Source: Eubacteriales bacterium
Lineage (GTDB): Bacteria > Bacillota > Clostridia > Lachnospirales > Lachnospiraceae
Assembly (NCBI GenBank): GCA_030524785.1
Contig: JAUNFZ010000024.1
Coordinates: 1-37,072 of the forward strand
Direction of reading: 5' to 3'
DNA: 37,072 nucleotides
Shown here: positions 16,679-23,994 of the stretch, one piece after another
Numbering within the stretch: the first letter of the stretch is position 1
Layout: every line of letters starts with the position of its first letter
Program-made: the position numbers and the translations under genes
Notes under the pieces: generated by a model
Told to the model about the DNA's origin: nothing
The model's input: only the letters and a program-made list of their open reading frames with translations
Database searches by the model: none

Positions 16679-18043
16679 TCACCGGTCCGGTTCCCGACCG
16701 TTCAGTTCCCGAACATCTTTTTCTCCGGCGTCCGGAAACACAATCCGTATGCGGGTTCCCTCGCCCACCTGGCTCCAAAGGCCGATTTCCGCACCATGTC
16801 TGGCCACTGCATGTTTTACAATCGCAAGCCCCAGGCCTGTACCTCCGGTAGATTTGGAGCGGCTCTTATCCACGCGGTAAAAACGCTCGAAAATACGTTT
16901 CTGATCTTCTTTGGGAATCCCTATCCCGGTGTCCTCCACTGTCAGCACGGCGTGATCTGCCTCCATATTCACAGACATCATCACCCGGCCTCCGGGCACA
17001 TTGTAGCGAATCGCGTTGCTGCACAGATTATACATAATTTCTTCCACCATTTCCCTGTTTGCCTGCACATAACAGGAATCCCCGGCCAGAAGCAGGGTCA
17101 CATTATGCTTTTCCGCGCTCATCTGCAGCATATCTGCACATTTTCTGGCCAGCTCATAGAGATCCAGCCGCTCCGTCGCCAGCTCGCCATTGCTGGTATC
17201 AAGCTCCGAGAGGCGCAGAATATCATTAATCAGCATCAGCAGGCGGTTGGAACTCTTATGTATTTCTCCCGCAAACCGCACCGTATCTTCTCTTGTGGCA
17301 ATACCGCTTTCAATCAGCTCTGAATACCCGGATATCGCGGTGAGCGGCGTCTTCAGCTCATGAGAGACATTCGCCGTAAACTCCTGGCGCATCTGCGAGC
17401 TTCGCACGATATCCCGGTGCTGCTTTTGAATCGTGTCAAGAAAAGGCTCCATTTCCTTATAGGGCGTCTCGTATTTTTCGTCATCCATGTGAAGGGCCAT
17501 CTGCTCTACCGGCGCCACAATGCTTTTTGTCAGGAAATGCGCCATCACCATGCAGACCCCAAGAAGGACCAGGCCCATTACCGCAAGAATCGGTATCATG
17601 GGCATCAGAAAGCTGAACATGTTTCCGGCTTCCTTGGCTACCCGCAGCACCTGGCCATTGTCCAGCTTTACAGCGTAATAATATGTGTTTTTGTCGAGGG
17701 TGGCCGACCTTCGTATCTCCTCGCCCTCCCCTTCCGAAAATGCTTTCTGAATCTCCGGCCGGCTTCCGTGGTTGTCCATCCGGCCAATATTTGCGTTGCT
17801 GTCAAAAGATACTGTGCCGTCCGTATCAATCAGGGTAACGCGCAGTCCGTCCACCGGCTTGGTCTGCTCCAGAACGTCTTTTTCAAAAGCGCCGGTGCTC
17901 TCCAGCACATGAGTATACGTTTTCAAACTGGAGATCACTTCCTTCTGAAACAGATCGTAATACACCGCCAGCGAAAAGAATACCGTCAAAAGAATCGCCG
18001 TCACCGTCATTAGCATAAAATGTGCGTTTAATTTTTTTCTCAT
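16679..18043 (-). CDS. phoR: Sensor histidine kinase, PhoR-like
   Basis: Membrane kinase of 454 residues. Two membrane segments (about residues 10-30 and 148-170) flank an extracytoplasmic domain. A HAMP-like linker leads to HisKA with FTANVSHELKTPLTAISGYS (His about residue 229), N box EEIMYNLCSNAIRYN, G1 VEDTGIGIPKED, F box and G2 GGTGLGLAIVKHAV. It overlaps the response regulator gene by 4 bp (ATGA). Adjacency to the regulator and to a phosphate transporter preceded by a Pho-box-like array supports a PhoR role; the kinase class alone would not prove it. Confidence 0.85.
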   Translation of the reverse strand: MRKKLNAHFMLMTVTAILLTVFFSLAVYYDLFQKEVISSLKTYTHVLESTGAFEKDVLEQTKPVDGLRVTLIDTDGTVSFDSNANIGRMDNHGSRPEIQKAFSEGEGEEIRRSATLDKNTYYYAVKLDNGQVLRVAKEAGNMFSFLMPMIPILAVMGLVLLGVCMVMAHFLTKSIVAPVEQMALHMDDEKYETPYKEMEPFLDTIQKQHRDIVRSSQMRQEFTANVSHELKTPLTAISGYSELIESGIATREDTVRFAGEIHKSSNRLLMLINDILRLSELDTSNGELATERLDLYELARKCADMLQMSAEKHNVTLLLAGDSCYVQANREMVEEIMYNLCSNAIRYNVPGGRVMMSVNMEADHAVLTVEDTGIGIPKEDQKRIFERFYRVDKSRSKSTGGTGLGLAIVKHAVARHGAEIGLWSQVGEGTRIRIVFPDAGEKDVRELNGREPDR

Positions 18044-18711
18044 TCGATCCGATACCCCACGTTGCGCACGGTTTTAATATATTTTCCGGCGCTGCCCAGC
18101 TTCTGGCGAAGTGTCTTTATATGCATATCCAGCGTGCGGGACTCTCCCTCGAAGTCAATCCCCCAGACACGCTCCATAATGTTCTCCCGCTCCATCACAA
18201 TTCCTGCGTTCTGTAGAAACAGCTTCAGCAGTTCAAATTCTTTGTACGTCAGTTCGCAGGGCACGTCTGAAACGTATACCATACGCTTTTCGCCGTCAAG
18301 GAAGATTTCATGCAGCGACATGAATTTTTCTTCCTCCATGCGGTTGATGCGGCGCAGAATCGCCTTTACTCTGGAAATCAGTTCCATGATGCCAAAGGGC
18401 TTTGTAATATAATCGTCCGCGCCGTTATCCAGCCCCTTCACCTTGTCTATCTCCGAGGACTTTGCCGTTACCATAATCACCGGCACCTTTTTCGTTTCCG
18501 GATTCCGGCGCAGTTTTTTCAGGATCTCCACGCCGTCGCTGTCCGGCAGCATAATATCCAGCAGAATCATATCCGGTATGCGTTCCGCCACTCTGCTCCA
18601 AAACGCTTTGGCATATTCAAATTCTTCTACGGAATAACCGCTGTTTCTCAGCGAATAACTCTCGATCTCCCGTATATTCTGATCGTCTTCTACAACATAA
18701 ATCAAGCTCAT
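18040..18711 (-). CDS. phoB: OmpR-family response regulator, PhoB/PhoP-like
   Basis: DNA-binding partner of the kinase, 223 residues. The receiver has DD near residue 8, phospho-acceptor Asp in MILLDIMLPDSDGVEIL (about 52), VMVTAKSSE and the Lys of DDYITKPFGIMEL. A winged-helix OmpR domain fills residues about 125-223, with YKEFELLKLF and the recognition region RTLDMHIKTLRQKLG. ATG at 18711 follows GGAAAGGAAA. The gene lies 86 bp after the Na/Pi cotransporter gene on the same strand, and that transporter's promoter carries PhoB/PhoP-type repeats. A phosphate-response role is well supported by context, not proven. Confidence 0.88.
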   Translation of the reverse strand: MSLIYVVEDDQNIREIESYSLRNSGYSVEEFEYAKAFWSRVAERIPDMILLDIMLPDSDGVEILKKLRRNPETKKVPVIMVTAKSSEIDKVKGLDNGADDYITKPFGIMELISRVKAILRRINRMEEEKFMSLHEIFLDGEKRMVYVSDVPCELTYKEFELLKLFLQNAGIVMERENIMERVWGIDFEGESRTLDMHIKTLRQKLGSAGKYIKTVRNVGYRIE

Positions 18712-18797
18712 AGCGTCTGTTTCCTTTCCATCTGCACTTCACCTTCCATGCAATGGCACTGTCCCCATACTGTGCTCATAGTACCATATTTTCCCTG

Positions 18798-20561
18798 CTA
18801 GGGCAAACTATACTTCCGGCGGTATACCTCGCATGCGCACTTAAATTCTTCATTGTCGTCCCGGCGCAGCACATCCGCATAGGCGTGAGGATCATATTCG
18901 CTTTCGTAGCGCTGAATCAGGTAAACGGCGATATTAGAGCAGTGGTCGGCCACACGTTCATAGTTCGTGCAGATATCCGTCAGGATAAAGCCCATCTCAA
19001 TCGTACATTTTCCCTCCTGCAGGCGCTTTACGTGGCGTTTCTTCATCTGTGCGTTGATATAGTCCATCACTTCCTCAAGGGGTTCCACCTTCATCGCTTC
19101 CTTGTCATCATCCGCTTGAAACGCGCTAAATGAAAGGTCCATAATCTCCTTTACCGCTCTGGTGTAAATCTCCAGCTCTTTCTGACCCTTCTCAGAAAAA
19201 TGAATTTTTTTCGTATGCAGTTCCTCAGCCGCAGCCGCAACGCTTACCGCATGATCGGAGATCCGTTCAAAGTCACCGATACAGTGCAGCATCATAGAAA
19301 GCGAACGGCTGTCGCTGTCCGACAGATTCTTTCCGCTCAGTTTAACAAGATAGCTTCCTATTCTGTCTTCGTATTTGTCCACGGTATTCTCCATCTCCCG
19401 CACCAACTGGGCTTTCTGCGGGTCAAATTCGTTAAAAAGCGATACCGCCGTATCGAATGCCTCGCGGGACAGAGCCGCCATCTGCTTTGTGGCATCCAGC
19501 GCCTGCTCGCAGCCAAGGGCCGGCCGCTCCAGAAAACGCTCGTCCAGCACCTTTACCTCCAGCTCCTGCGCATCTGTCTGCTTTTTCCGGCTTTTTACCG
19601 TGACATGAGCCAGCTTCACAAGCTGATCTCCAAAGGGCAGCAAAAGCAGTGTCGTAAACACATTGAAGATGCTGTGAATCACCGCAATATTCGCCGGCCC
19701 CACGGCCTCTGCAAGAAAATCAAAACGCACTATGGCATTTACGCTGTAAAACAGCGCCATACAGACAACCGTACCGATCAGGTTGAAGTAAAGATGAATT
19801 GCAGCCGCGCGTTTTGCATTTTTACTGGCCCCCACAGCCGACATAATCGCCGTGATACAGGTGCCGATATTCTGCCCCATAATCACAGGAATCGCCAGGC
19901 CATACGTAACGCTTCCCGTAGCGCAGAGCGCCTGCAGAATACCCACCGATGCGGAGGAGCTCTGGATCACTGCCGTGATCAAAGTACCCGCCAGCACACC
20001 CATAAAAGGATTGGAAAATGCCGTCAGGATATTTCCAAACTCCGGTACATCCGCCAGCGGTTTTACCGCGCCGCTCATAGCGTCCATGCCGTACATGAGG
20101 ATTGCAAATCCCACCATAATCGTTCCTATATTTTTCTTCTTTTCACTCTTTGTAAAAAGTATGAAGGCCGCGCCAATCAATGCCAGCACCGGCGAAAAGG
20201 AAGACGGCTTTAACAGCCTGAGGAACAAATTGCTGCCCTCAATCCCAGCCAGGCTCAGAATCCAGGACGTCGCCGTAGTACCGATATTGGCGCCCATAAT
20301 AACGCCAACCGCCTGGTTCAGTTTCATAATTCCCGAATTTACAAAGCCGACCACCATCACCGTCGTTGCGGAGGAGGACTGAATCACCGCCGTCACCCCC
20401 GCCCCCAAAAGAACGCCCTTCCAGCGGCTGTTCGTCAGCTTTTCCAGTATTTTTTCCAGCTTTCCGCCGGAAGCCCTTGAAAGGCCATCCCCCATCATTG
20501 ACATTCCATAAAGGAAAAACGCCAGACCGCCTAAAAATGATAATACTGCAAAAATATCCAT
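18798..20561 (-). CDS. Na+/phosphate cotransporter with C-terminal PhoU-like domain
   Basis: Inner-membrane phosphate transporter of the NptA/PhoU-fused family, 587 residues. Residues 1-310 carry two related Na/Pi halves with the repeated QSSSATT and QSSSASV motifs (about residues 62 and 200) and about eight membrane segments. Residues about 340-560 form a helical PhoU-like domain with the characteristic ISDHAVSVAAAAEEL and YERVADHCSNIAVYL repeats. The ATG at 20561 follows AAAGGAG. It is the first gene before phoB-phoR on the same strand, with phased TTTACA repeats upstream, so expression is probably induced under phosphate limitation. Confidence 0.92.
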   Translation of the reverse strand: MDIFAVLSFLGGLAFFLYGMSMMGDGLSRASGGKLEKILEKLTNSRWKGVLLGAGVTAVIQSSSATTVMVVGFVNSGIMKLNQAVGVIMGANIGTTATSWILSLAGIEGSNLFLRLLKPSSFSPVLALIGAAFILFTKSEKKKNIGTIMVGFAILMYGMDAMSGAVKPLADVPEFGNILTAFSNPFMGVLAGTLITAVIQSSSASVGILQALCATGSVTYGLAIPVIMGQNIGTCITAIMSAVGASKNAKRAAAIHLYFNLIGTVVCMALFYSVNAIVRFDFLAEAVGPANIAVIHSIFNVFTTLLLLPFGDQLVKLAHVTVKSRKKQTDAQELEVKVLDERFLERPALGCEQALDATKQMAALSREAFDTAVSLFNEFDPQKAQLVREMENTVDKYEDRIGSYLVKLSGKNLSDSDSRSLSMMLHCIGDFERISDHAVSVAAAAEELHTKKIHFSEKGQKELEIYTRAVKEIMDLSFSAFQADDDKEAMKVEPLEEVMDYINAQMKKRHVKRLQEGKCTIEMGFILTDICTNYERVADHCSNIAVYLIQRYESEYDPHAYADVLRRDDNEEFKCACEVYRRKYSLP

Positions 20562-20602
20562 AAAAAAACTCCTTTATCTTACTGGTATATTGCCCTTACG
20601 CT

Positions 20603-20651
20603 ACCATACCTATGTAAAATTCAGGAGTTTTTAATGTAAAATGTGTGTAAA
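20603..20651 (-). promoter_or_regulatory. Pho-box-like array upstream of the Na/Pi cotransporter
   Basis: On the minus strand TTTACA occurs at 20646-20651, 20635-20640 and 20613-20618. The first two are 11 bp apart and the third exactly 22 bp further, leaving one degenerate slot (20624-20629). A possible -10, TATGGT (20603-20608), follows the last repeat by 4 bp. Gram-positive Pho boxes are TTAACA-like hexamers repeated at 11 bp. A further TTTACA lies at 20724-20729. Confidence 0.65.
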
Positions 20652-20758
20652 GTTTTTGGTGTCTGCTAAGGGGAGCGTTTGTATTTTAATTGAGTCCTCG
20701 GAAAATCCCAGCTGCCAGGTCAATGTAAAACACAAAACGCAAAAAATGTGAAAACATA

Positions 20759-20995
20759 TCAATCCTCATGAACTTTCCAGTATCCTGCTTTCCTGGATCC
20801 AACCCGCTCTATATAACCATATTTTTTCAGCACCGACAGTCCTCTGTCGATTGTAGTCTTCCCCAAGCCAAGCAGTTCCATTAGCCGTGCCTTTGTAATA
20901 TTGGGGTTATTTCTTATTTCAGCGAAAATGCGCACCTGTGTTTGATTTAAGCTATACTCATGATTTTTAATACCCACTTTATTACCCACACGCAT
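20759..20995 (-). pseudogene. Winged-helix fragment, probable C-terminus of a lost larger protein
   Basis: 78 residues: the N-terminal MRVGNKVGIKNHEYSLN is followed by a winged helix (residues about 18-75) with NITKARLMELLGLGKTTIDR and a wing ending IERVGSRKAGYWKV. This VGNKVG spacer plus winged helix is the usual tail of RecG-like/AlbA-type 'putative DNA-binding' ATPases and of some Fic proteins, in which VGN(K/E) units repeat. No upstream part of such a protein is present and no convincing ribosome site precedes the ATG, so I read it as a remnant. A free-standing small regulator cannot be excluded, since the start lies in a large inverted repeat. Confidence 0.55.
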
Positions 20996-21029
20996 TATAT
21001 CACATGCGGGTAATAAAATGGGTATTAAA
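20966..21029. repeat. Inverted repeat spanning the winged-helix start
   Basis: Arms 20966-20990 and 21005-21029 match at 23 of 25 positions around a 14-base centre. Each arm itself contains two related words (GGGTAATAAA and GGGTATTAAA on the minus strand). The left arm is coding sequence for the VGNKVG segment of the winged-helix fragment. Confidence 0.8.
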
Positions 21030-21166
21030 TTTCAAATTTCCAGTTTTTTCTCTTACCATCAGGCATCCACATCTATGCTCAGTCCTGACTTAAATACAAC
21101 TACCAGCGTCTCTGAGTTTTCCGTAACTTCATTTCCTAGATGCTCATATTTCACTTTACCGCTAAT

Positions 21167-22021
21167 CTATTTTTCTCTTATTCCTGCTTTTAACCTCGGC
21201 AAATTATTTAAACTTACCATTTCCAACGTCTGCAATTGCTGTACCGCCAACTGCCGAAGCAATTCCATTCTCTCTTTTTGATTTTTTCCTTGATTAATCA
21301 GAACAGCATTATAGCTTTCCAAGTTCGCAAGTACCAACAACTGATTCAGCGTTGCAACATCTCTCATATTGCCTTTTACATTCGGATTTTCATCTTTCCA
21401 CTGTTTTGCAGTTTTTCCAAACAAAACAACATTCAACATATCTGCCTCATTAGCATAAGTATAAGCCACCTGTGCGGGTGTTAATTCTGGCGGAATCAAA
21501 TTGTCCTTAATTGCATCCGTATGTATTCTGTAATTCAGCTTGGAAATCTCTCTGTTCAAATTCCAGTTCAAGGATAACCGGCTATTCTCGTCTGTCTTCA
21601 ATCTCCTGTAATCCTTCATAATATATAACTGAAACTCTGGAGAAATCCAAGTTGCAAAAGACATCGCAATATCACTATGGGCATATGTTCCGCCATAACG
21701 TCCTGCTTTTGAAACAATACCGATGGCATCTGTAGCTTCTATCCACTTCTTTGGCGACATCGTAAATGCATTGGCTCCTGCCTGCTTTCTAAACCCCTCG
21801 AATTCGAGGGGTTTAAAATCTGGATTATGAAGCCTTTCCCATAATCCAAGAAATTCTATCACATCTCGATTTCTCATCCAATTTTGAATAACTGCTGTTG
21901 GGTCATCACTTTTATACCGTGCAATATCTGTTAATGAAATAAATTCATTTTCAAAATCCTGTGTATAAATTCCGATATCTATCCCATTGGCATGAATCGT
22001 TTCTTTAATTACCTTTCCCAT
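21167..22021 (-). CDS. KilA-N domain protein
   Basis: Phage- or mobile-element-type DNA-binding protein, 284 residues. The N-terminal half fits KilA-N: IYTQDFENEFISLTDIARYK, then AVIQNWMRNRDVIEFLGLWE, the conserved SPKKWIEATDAIGI, YGGTYAHSDIAMSFATWIS and a C-terminal FQLYIMKDYRRLK. The rest is helical and probably a dimerisation or effector part. ATG at 22021 follows AGGAGG closely; eight further upstream codons are in frame but contain the ribosome site. A perfect 26-bp palindrome lies within the coding sequence. After the TAG stop the same frame stays open for another 35 codons. It stands among gene remnants and is probably horizontally acquired. Confidence 0.85.
   Translation of the reverse strand: MGKVIKETIHANGIDIGIYTQDFENEFISLTDIARYKSDDPTAVIQNWMRNRDVIEFLGLWERLHNPDFKPLEFEGFRKQAGANAFTMSPKKWIEATDAIGIVSKAGRYGGTYAHSDIAMSFATWISPEFQLYIMKDYRRLKTDENSRLSLNWNLNREISKLNYRIHTDAIKDNLIPPELTPAQVAYTYANEADMLNVVLFGKTAKQWKDENPNVKGNMRDVATLNQLLVLANLESYNAVLINQGKNQKERMELLRQLAVQQLQTLEMVSLNNLPRLKAGIREK
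21790..21815. repeat. Perfect 26-bp palindrome inside the KilA-N gene
   Basis: The two 13-base halves centred on GAATTC are exact reverse complements (TAAACCCCTCGAA and its complement). It encodes the FKPLEFEGF segment of the KilA-N domain. Confidence 0.9.
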
Positions 22022-22158
22022 TATACCTCCTGCAACTATACCCAATATTTTCTTATTGTTTCTACCTTCTCCTTCGTTGGATGCTTCCTCGGTTGTTTTA
22101 ATTCTTCTACAGCATTAGAAGCATCAAACATTGGCAGACCCAAATTGCCTGTTTCCCC

Positions 22159-22431
22159 TTACAGCATTGTCAAATAGCTGTCTAACCTTTCATTCACATA
22201 CCCTGCTTTCATCAATTCCAAATTCACAAGCAGACGTCCCGTGCGGCCATTGCCTTCGATTGCATTGGAATTGTAAGTGTATTCCACCACAAATTGCTCC
22301 GTCAGCCGTTCAGCTTCACCTTCCGTCAAAGGACGTTTGGTATTCTTCGCACCTCGCTTCTGGCAAAAGTATACCCCATTATCGGAACAATAGCAACGCT
22401 GCCGGAATAATATTTTTCGTAGTAAAACCAA
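22159..22431 (-). pseudogene. Fic family protein, collapsed by two internal deletions
   Basis: Fic enzymes transfer AMP or other groups to target proteins and normally have about 300-370 residues. Here the frame reads the Fic N-terminal motif RLTEQFVVEYTYNSNAIEGN, jumps directly to the second half of the catalytic motif (GNGRTGRLLVNLELMKAGY), then directly to a typical Fic C-terminus (YVNERLDSYLTML) and stop. The HPFxDGN catalytic His and everything between these blocks are gone. Both junctions fall on words shared by the fused parts (EGN/DGN and AGY), suggesting deletion between short direct repeats. The frame is kept, but without the catalytic His no activity is expected. Beyond the stop the same frame continues for about 40 codons (NLGLPMFDASNAVEEL...), which I do not recognise. 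Confidence 0.7.
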
Positions 22432-22513
22432 TACTCCTTAAGCTTGATGCGTTAAAAAAGGATGCGCACCTCGAGGAGAAGAAGTTAGCTGTAAACAGCA
22501 CCGCCCGGGCGCG

Positions 22514-22538
22514 AAAGTGTGCGGCAAGCGCACACTTT
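22514..22538. repeat. Perfect 10-bp hairpin of unknown role
   Basis: AAAGTGTGCG (22514-22523) and CGCACACTTT (22529-22538) are exact complements around GCAAG. It lies in the 177-bp gap between the Fic remnant and the ribokinase terminator and has no T-run on either side, so it does not look like a terminator itself. Confidence 0.6.
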
Positions 22539-22545
22539 GTTCTAC

Positions 22546-22577
22546 AAAAACTGCCAGCGGATTTTACCCGCTGGCAG
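22546..22577 (-). terminator. Rho-independent terminator after ribokinase
   Basis: Perfect 10-bp stem CTGCCAGCGG/CCGCTGGCAG (22551-22560 and 22568-22577) with a 7-base loop, followed on the minus strand by TTTTT (22546-22550). It lies 31 bp downstream of the ribokinase stop and closes the trxA-rbsK transcript. Confidence 0.8.
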
Positions 22578-22608
22578 AAAAAGTTTGTCTTATTCATAAG
22601 ATATTTCT

Positions 22609-23511
22609 TTAAAACACAAAGCTCTCCACTTCCGCCGCAAGAGGAATCGAGGGCGCTGCTCCCGGCCTTGTAACGGCAATCGCCGACGCCCGGGAAGCCA
22701 TGTCCATACATTCCTTCACCGGCAGGCCTTTTATGATTCCCGCAATAAAATATCCCGTGAACGTATCGCCAGCCGCCGTGGTGTCGACGGCTTTTACTTT
22801 ATAAATCGACTGGCGCACAGTTTCCTGAGCATCCATATATACAGAACCGGCGCCGCCCAATGTCAGCACCACGGCCGCTCCCGCAAAGTGTTCCCGCAGT
22901 TCTCCCGCCAGCTTTATGCCGTCGATCTCACCGCTGTCTTCCCGGTTCAGGATCTGTCCCGCCTCGATCTCATTTAGCAGGAAGTAGTCTACGTACTGCA
23001 AAGGCAGCTTCAAAATTTTTTCATTCATCGGGGACGGGTTCAGCACAATTTTCATGCCGATTTCATGCGCCTTTTCCATGATATAAGCCACTTCGTTGAT
23101 TTCGTTCTGCAAAATCAGGAAGTCGCCCTGGCCAAATCCGGCCAGCACCTCGTCCACCTGCGCCCGCTCAATCGACTGGTTTGCCCCGCCATACAGAAGG
23201 ATGCAGTTGTCCCCCTCTTTATCATTCTGGATAATGGTATTTCCCGACCTGACGTCATCACGAATTTTTACATGTTCAGTATGGACGCCGGCCTCCTTCA
23301 TGACTTCCAGCAGAAACCTGCCGTCCTCGCCGATTGCTCCCGCATGATACGTGTCGCATCCGGCCTTTGCCAGAGCCACCGACTGGTTCAGTCCTTTTCC
23401 GCCGCTGAACACCTGCAGAGACTCAGAGGAAAGCGTCTCCCCCTTTTTTAAAATATGATCCACCTTATACGTATAGTCAATATTTAATGATCCAAAACAA
23501 AGTACCTTCAT
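22609..23511 (-). CDS. rbsK: Ribokinase (PfkB family)
   Basis: Phosphorylates ribose or a related pentose at O5. The 300-residue protein begins KVLCFGSLNIDYTYKVDHIL, then FSGGKGLNQSVALAKAG (PfkB signature 1, about residue 36) and ends with the anion hole and catalytic Asp VDTTAAGDTFTGYFIAGI (about 242-260). Length and motifs fit ribokinase better than fructokinase. ATG at 23511 has a GGGGGACAGG leader. It follows trxA by 67 bp and is terminated by the hairpin at 22546-22577. The promoter before trxA suggests it is not strictly part of the large sugar operon, although it lies right behind it. Confidence 0.88.
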   Translation of the reverse strand: MKVLCFGSLNIDYTYKVDHILKKGETLSSESLQVFSGGKGLNQSVALAKAGCDTYHAGAIGEDGRFLLEVMKEAGVHTEHVKIRDDVRSGNTIIQNDKEGDNCILLYGGANQSIERAQVDEVLAGFGQGDFLILQNEINEVAYIMEKAHEIGMKIVLNPSPMNEKILKLPLQYVDYFLLNEIEAGQILNREDSGEIDGIKLAGELREHFAGAAVVLTLGGAGSVYMDAQETVRQSIYKVKAVDTTAAGDTFTGYFIAGIIKGLPVKECMDMASRASAIAVTRPGAAPSIPLAAEVESFVF

Positions 23512-23578
23512 TTTTGCCTGTCCCCCACTTTTATTTTTAAACCGTCTGCCCTTTGGGCTGCTCGCACGTATTCCTTTT

Positions 23579-23878
23579 CTACAGATAACTCAGTATCTTT
23601 TCCTTCGGAATTAACCCCACGGATGTCGCCGCCGGTGTGCCGTCCTTAAATACCATCAGCGTCGGGATACCGCTCACCTTATACTGCTGAGCCAGTTCCA
23701 TCTGCTCATCTACGTTCACCTTGACGATTTTTACATCTGTTCTCTCCGCCGCAATCTCCTCCAGAATAGGGGCGATCATTTTGCAGGGGCCGCACCAGCT
23801 TGCCCAAAAATCTACCAGAACCGTTCCTTTGGCGTCCAGTACTTCGCTCTGAAATGTCTCTGACGTTGCATTTATCAT
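23579..23878 (-). CDS. trxA: Thioredoxin
   Basis: Small redox protein of 99 residues that reduces protein disulfides. It carries the active site WASWCGPCKMIAP (about residues 25-37) and the cis-Pro loop SGIPTLMVFKDG (about 70). An in-frame upstream extension (to 23923) lacks a ribosome site, whereas GAGG precedes the ATG at 23878 and MINATSETFQSEVL is a normal thioredoxin N-terminus. It has its own near-consensus promoter (23955-23983), between the sugar operon's dhaL and itself. Confidence 0.93.
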   Translation of the reverse strand: MINATSETFQSEVLDAKGTVLVDFWASWCGPCKMIAPILEEIAAERTDVKIVKVNVDEQMELAQQYKVSGIPTLMVFKDGTPAATSVGLIPKEKILSYL

Positions 23879-23954
23879 TTTGTTTCGCCTCGCTTTCTTT
23901 GTAATCATCTGAGTCAAAAACATACATACGATATATCATGTGCATGTTTGTTTT

Positions 23955-23983
23955 ATTATATCCTCAAATTTTCCGTCTGGCAA
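23955..23983 (-). promoter_or_regulatory. Near-consensus promoter of trxA-rbsK
   Basis: Minus strand TTGCCA (23978-23983), 17 bp, then a perfect TATAAT (23955-23960). The leader to the trxA ATG is about 70 bases. It lies just after the dhaL stop, so trxA-rbsK can be expressed without the sugar inducer. Confidence 0.7.
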
Positions 23984-23994
23984 GGGCTAAACTT

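Noticed and set aside
22029..22158. Small frame MFDASNAVEEL... between the Fic remnant and KilA-N gene as a real gene
   Set aside because: About 31 codons from the first ATG, no ribosome site, and continuous in frame with the Fic remnant after its stop; best left as remnant sequence.
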